Below, piece after piece: positions 5,955 to 7,608 of a DNA stretch of 7,608 nt (position 1 is its first letter; each line of letters opens with the position of its first letter). The stretch covers positions 1-7,608 of the forward strand of contig CAMBCD010000126.1 in assembly GCA_945863085.1 (NCBI GenBank). The letters are read 5' to 3'. Source of the stretch: Bordetella parapertussis (GTDB lineage Bacteria; Pseudomonadota; Gammaproteobacteria; Burkholderiales; SG8-41). The notes under the pieces were generated by a model. The model did not search any database. It worked only from the letters and a program-made list of their open reading frames with translations, and had not been told where the DNA came from. Made by a program: the position numbers and the translations under genes.

Positions 5955-5982
5955 ATCAAAGCTTACGGCGTATCGCCTTGAT
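5955..5982. promoter_or_regulatory. Imperfect 28-bp palindrome upstream of the M32 gene
   Basis: ATCAAAGC and GCCTTGAT (7 of 8 positions complementary) flank an inner TACG/CGTA pair centred on one G. It lies 78-105 bp before the M32 start. It could be an operator for a dimeric regulator or an RNA hairpin. No T-tract follows, so a terminator is less likely. Confidence 0.35.
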
Positions 5983-5990
5983 TTAATGAG

Positions 5991-6018
5991 GTTGAGAGAA
6001 TGACGTTAAGAGAAGGTG
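5991..6018. repeat. 14-bp tandem near-repeat
   Basis: GTTGAGAGAATGAC is followed directly by GTTAAGAGAAGGTG; the first ten bases differ at one position. It lies next to the 5955-5982 palindrome. It may be a double binding site or chance. Confidence 0.35.
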
Positions 6019-6201
6019 CGCATAGGCCGAAGCGCTTTGAGACTGCCCGGATCGCCGTATTTTACGCGGTGCTGTCAAAGTGCCGGTCGAATGAGTGCCT
6101 GAGTTTGCCTCCCTCCCTTTATACGAAGCGCCCACCCTGCCATTGATGGCGTAAAACAAGCTCCTGATCATTTCGCAAAAAAACTGGTTCCGCAAAATCA
6201 C

Positions 6202-6214
6202 TCCAGAGTCTGGA
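6202..6214. repeat. Short inverted repeat TCCAGA-G-TCTGGA
   Basis: Two perfect 6-bp arms with a 1-nt centre lie 44 bp before the Bug start codon. The surrounding wording (GATCCAGACTCTGGA on the minus strand) resembles degenerate extragenic repeats of proteobacteria. No function is assigned. Confidence 0.3.
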
Positions 6215-6257
6215 TCGCGCTCCCCCATGCCACCGGAATTGAATATCATGTGGGCCG

Positions 6258-7199
6258 ATGTTCCGGCACTGCGCGCGGTTTTTTCGGAAAGCCGGTATTC
6301 AGGTTCCCCTTGAATCCATCCGGCTGATCCTGCCCTATCCGCCCGGCGGTGGCAGTGACACCATCGCGCGGCCGTTTGTGCGCAAGATGTCGGAGAACAT
6401 CGGTCATCAGGTCATTGTCGACAACCGCGGCGGCGCCGGCGGCAACATCGGCATGGAAGCCGCGGCGCGGTCAGCGCCTGACGGTTACACCGTCGTGATG
6501 GGCCTGACCGCACAGCTTGCGGTGAACCCCGCCCTGTTCCCGAAAATCCCCTACGACCCGATCCGGGATTTCGAACCGATCATGATGCTGGCCAATGGCG
6601 GTTATCTGCTCGTCGCCCATCCCTCGCTGCCGGCAAAAACGGTCACCGACCTGATCGCCCTCGCCAGGAAGCGCCCGGGCGAACTGCTTTATGCCTCTTC
6701 GGGCAACGGTTCGGGCGGCCACCTGGCCAGCGAACTGTTCAATGGCATGGCTGGCATCCGCACCACCCACGTGCCGTACAAGGGCGGCGGTCAGGCCATG
6801 GTCGACACCATCGCCGGCCAGACGCAACTGCTGTTCACGCCGCCGATCTCTTCGGTGGGACACGTCGAATCGGGTCGCCTGCGCGCCATTGCAGTCAGCA
6901 CCGCCAAGCGCCTCAGCAGCATGCCGAATCTGCCCACCATCGCCGAATCCGGTGTGACGGGATACGACTCGGGCGTCTGGTACGCCATGCTCGCGCCCCG
7001 CGGCACGCCGCAGAACATCATTGCCCGCCTGAACGAGGAATTTCGCAAGGTGCTCGCCGACCCCGGCATCCGCAGCTTCCTGACCAAATCCGGCGTCGAG
7101 CCCGACGGCGGCACACCCGACGAACTCAGCAAATATATGCGCAGCGAACTCAGCAAGTGGGCGCAGGTGGTGAAGACGGCAAACATCAAGCTGGATTGA
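6258..7199 (+). CDS. Bug/TctC-family solute receptor lacking a signal peptide, 313 aa
   Basis: This protein belongs to the Bug family of tripartite tricarboxylate transporter receptors, which bind carboxylates and other small molecules in the periplasm. The mature domain is complete: IRLILPYPPGGGSD (21-34), VDNRGGAGGNIG (54-65), APDGYT (73-78), NPALFPKIPYDP (90-101), HVPYKGGGQAM (171-181), VESGRLRAIAVS (203-214), LPTIAESGV (225-233) and LAPRGTP (245-251). Family members normally begin with a signal peptide of about 25 residues. Here only MFRHCARFFRKAGIQVPLES precedes the first strand, with no hydrophobic core. An in-frame stop at 6240 rules out a longer protein, and the other upstream frames hold no signal peptide either. 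The ATG has no good ribosome binding site. As drawn, the protein would stay in the cytosol, so the gene may be a decapitated copy. No TctA/TctB membrane genes are in the window, but orphan Bug genes are common. The family call is very firm; function is doubtful. Confidence 0.9.
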   Translation: MFRHCARFFRKAGIQVPLESIRLILPYPPGGGSDTIARPFVRKMSENIGHQVIVDNRGGAGGNIGMEAAARSAPDGYTVVMGLTAQLAVNPALFPKIPYDPIRDFEPIMMLANGGYLLVAHPSLPAKTVTDLIALARKRPGELLYASSGNGSGGHLASELFNGMAGIRTTHVPYKGGGQAMVDTIAGQTQLLFTPPISSVGHVESGRLRAIAVSTAKRLSSMPNLPTIAESGVTGYDSGVWYAMLAPRGTPQNIIARLNEEFRKVLADPGIRSFLTKSGVEPDGGTPDELSKYMRSELSKWAQVVKTANIKLD

Positions 7200-7202
7200 C
7201 GC

Positions 7203-7237
7203 AGGCGCGCCAAAACCGGACTGATGATCAGGCGCCT
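7203..7237. repeat. Inverted repeat between the convergent Bug and pyrophosphohydrolase genes
   Basis: AGGCGC (7203-7208) and GCGCCT (7232-7237) are exact inverted arms separated by 23 nt, in the 41-nt gap between two stop codons. They could form a two-way terminator stem, but no T-tract is present on either side. Low confidence. Confidence 0.25.
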
Positions 7238-7240
7238 TAA

Positions 7241-7608
7241 TCAGGTGAGTTCAAGCAGCGCCTTGATCTTCGGTTCCGGCTTCCAGTAGTTGGGGCCCTT
7301 CAGGAACTTGCCGTTGGCATCGTAAATCGGCTTGCCGTCGGCGCCGAGTTTACTCTCGTTGCTGTCCATGATGATGTCCAGCACATCCTCCAGCGGCAGG
7401 CCGTATTTCAGCGCTTCCGACCGGCAGTAGACGATCACGTCGCCGAGCAGGTCAGCCACCGCGACCAGGATTTCGGTTTGCGGCGCACCCTGCTGCGCCA
7501 TTTCGACGATCTGGTCGATCTCGTGTACTTCATCCATCAGTGTCGCCTTGAATTTGGTCAGCCGGCCAATGACGTCTTCCGGCAGCACCGGCCGTTCGCT
7601 GGCAGGGA
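7241..7608 (-). CDS. MazG/HisE-like nucleotide pyrophosphohydrolase, 5' end beyond the window
   Basis: This is probably a member of the all-alpha NTP pyrophosphohydrolase superfamily (MazG, HisE and dUTPase-2 relatives), which cleave nucleoside triphosphates to monophosphates and pyrophosphate with Mg2+. The frame runs open to the right edge (PASERPVLPEDV...), so the N-terminus is missing. A GTG at 7588 is a possible but unconvincing start. Counting from that codon, helix one carries DEVHEID (19-25) and helix two AVADLLGDVIVY (43-54), whose acidic residues E20, E23, D46 and D50 are plausible metal ligands. The C-terminal half has SNESKLG (76-82), then DGKPIYDANGK (84-94) and KGPNYWKPEP (97-106), a pattern I know from a phosphoribosyl-ATP pyrophosphohydrolase-like group. 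It is cytosolic. The substrate is unknown; house-cleaning of damaged nucleotides is a guess. It converges on the Bug gene, with 41 nt between stops. Confidence 0.7.
   Translation of the reverse strand, partial: PASERPVLPEDVIGRLTKFKATLMDEVHEIDQIVEMAQQGAPQTEILVAVADLLGDVIVYCRSEALKYGLPLEDVLDIIMDSNESKLGADGKPIYDANGKFLKGPNYWKPEPKIKALLELT

Larger units (their letters stand above)
5878..6257. other. Noncoding stretch between the M32 and Bug genes
   Basis: These 380 bases separate two divergently read genes. I see no convincing gene. The visible structures are the 5955-5982 palindrome, the 5991-6018 near-repeat and a TCCAGA-G-TCTGGA inverted repeat at 6202-6214. A frame of 48 codons at 6000-6146 has a possible GAGG ribosome binding site but no recognisable product. 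The region is less GC-rich than the flanking genes. No well-spaced sigma-70 promoter was found on either strand. Confidence 0.5.

Noticed and set aside
5983..6249. Minus-strand open frame of 88 codons in the intergenic region
   Set aside because: It has no clear ribosome binding site, its composition looks noncoding, and part of it runs through repeat-like sequence (ERDPDSGV).

Overview
The window is GC-rich chromosomal DNA of a proteobacterium, most likely a betaproteobacterium of the Burkholderiales type. The main pointers are a Bug/TctC-type tricarboxylate receptor, a Spy/CpxP-like periplasmic protein, a DUF3500 protein and the codon use. I see no tRNA, rRNA, CRISPR array, transposase or phage gene.

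Layout. Positions 1-2680 (all genes on the minus strand) hold an envelope-protein cluster, read from right to left: a Spy/CpxP-like LTXXQ protein (2062-2595), a 73-residue lipoprotein (1610-1831), a secreted Tyr/Trp-rich protein with a long Gln/Arg/Pro tail (422-1540) and a 70-residue cytosolic protein of unknown role (29-241). The Spy-like gene has a promoter resembling the sigma-E/ECF type, three GTAAC-like half-sites upstream of it, five 13-bp tandem repeats immediately after its stop codon, and then a strong intrinsic terminator. It is therefore probably a separate, stress-responsive transcript. The lipoprotein and the Tyr/Trp-rich protein probably form a second unit.

Positions 2680-3160 hold one divergently read small gene, a TfoX/YjbR-like protein (2810-3148). 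It converges on a two-gene operon on the minus strand: an M32-family metallocarboxypeptidase (4363-5877) followed 12 nt later by a secreted DUF3500 protein (3160-4350). The ribosome binding site of the second gene overlaps the stop codon of the first, so translation is probably coupled.

Positions 5878-6257 are noncoding as far as I can see, with an imperfect 28-bp palindrome and a 14-bp tandem near-repeat. Next comes a plus-strand Bug/TctC receptor (6258-7199). It is complete through the mature domain but has no signal peptide: its first codons look like intergenic repeat DNA fused to the mature protein. The window ends with the 3' part of a minus-strand MazG/HisE-like nucleotide pyrophosphohydrolase (7241 to the right edge).

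Most of this is ordinary housekeeping and envelope DNA, and I do not see a clear new multi-gene system. The items most worth a second look are the signal-less Bug receptor, the control region and 3' repeats of the Spy-like gene, the shared Gly/His/Arg-rich tails of neighbouring envelope proteins, and the M32-DUF3500 coupling.
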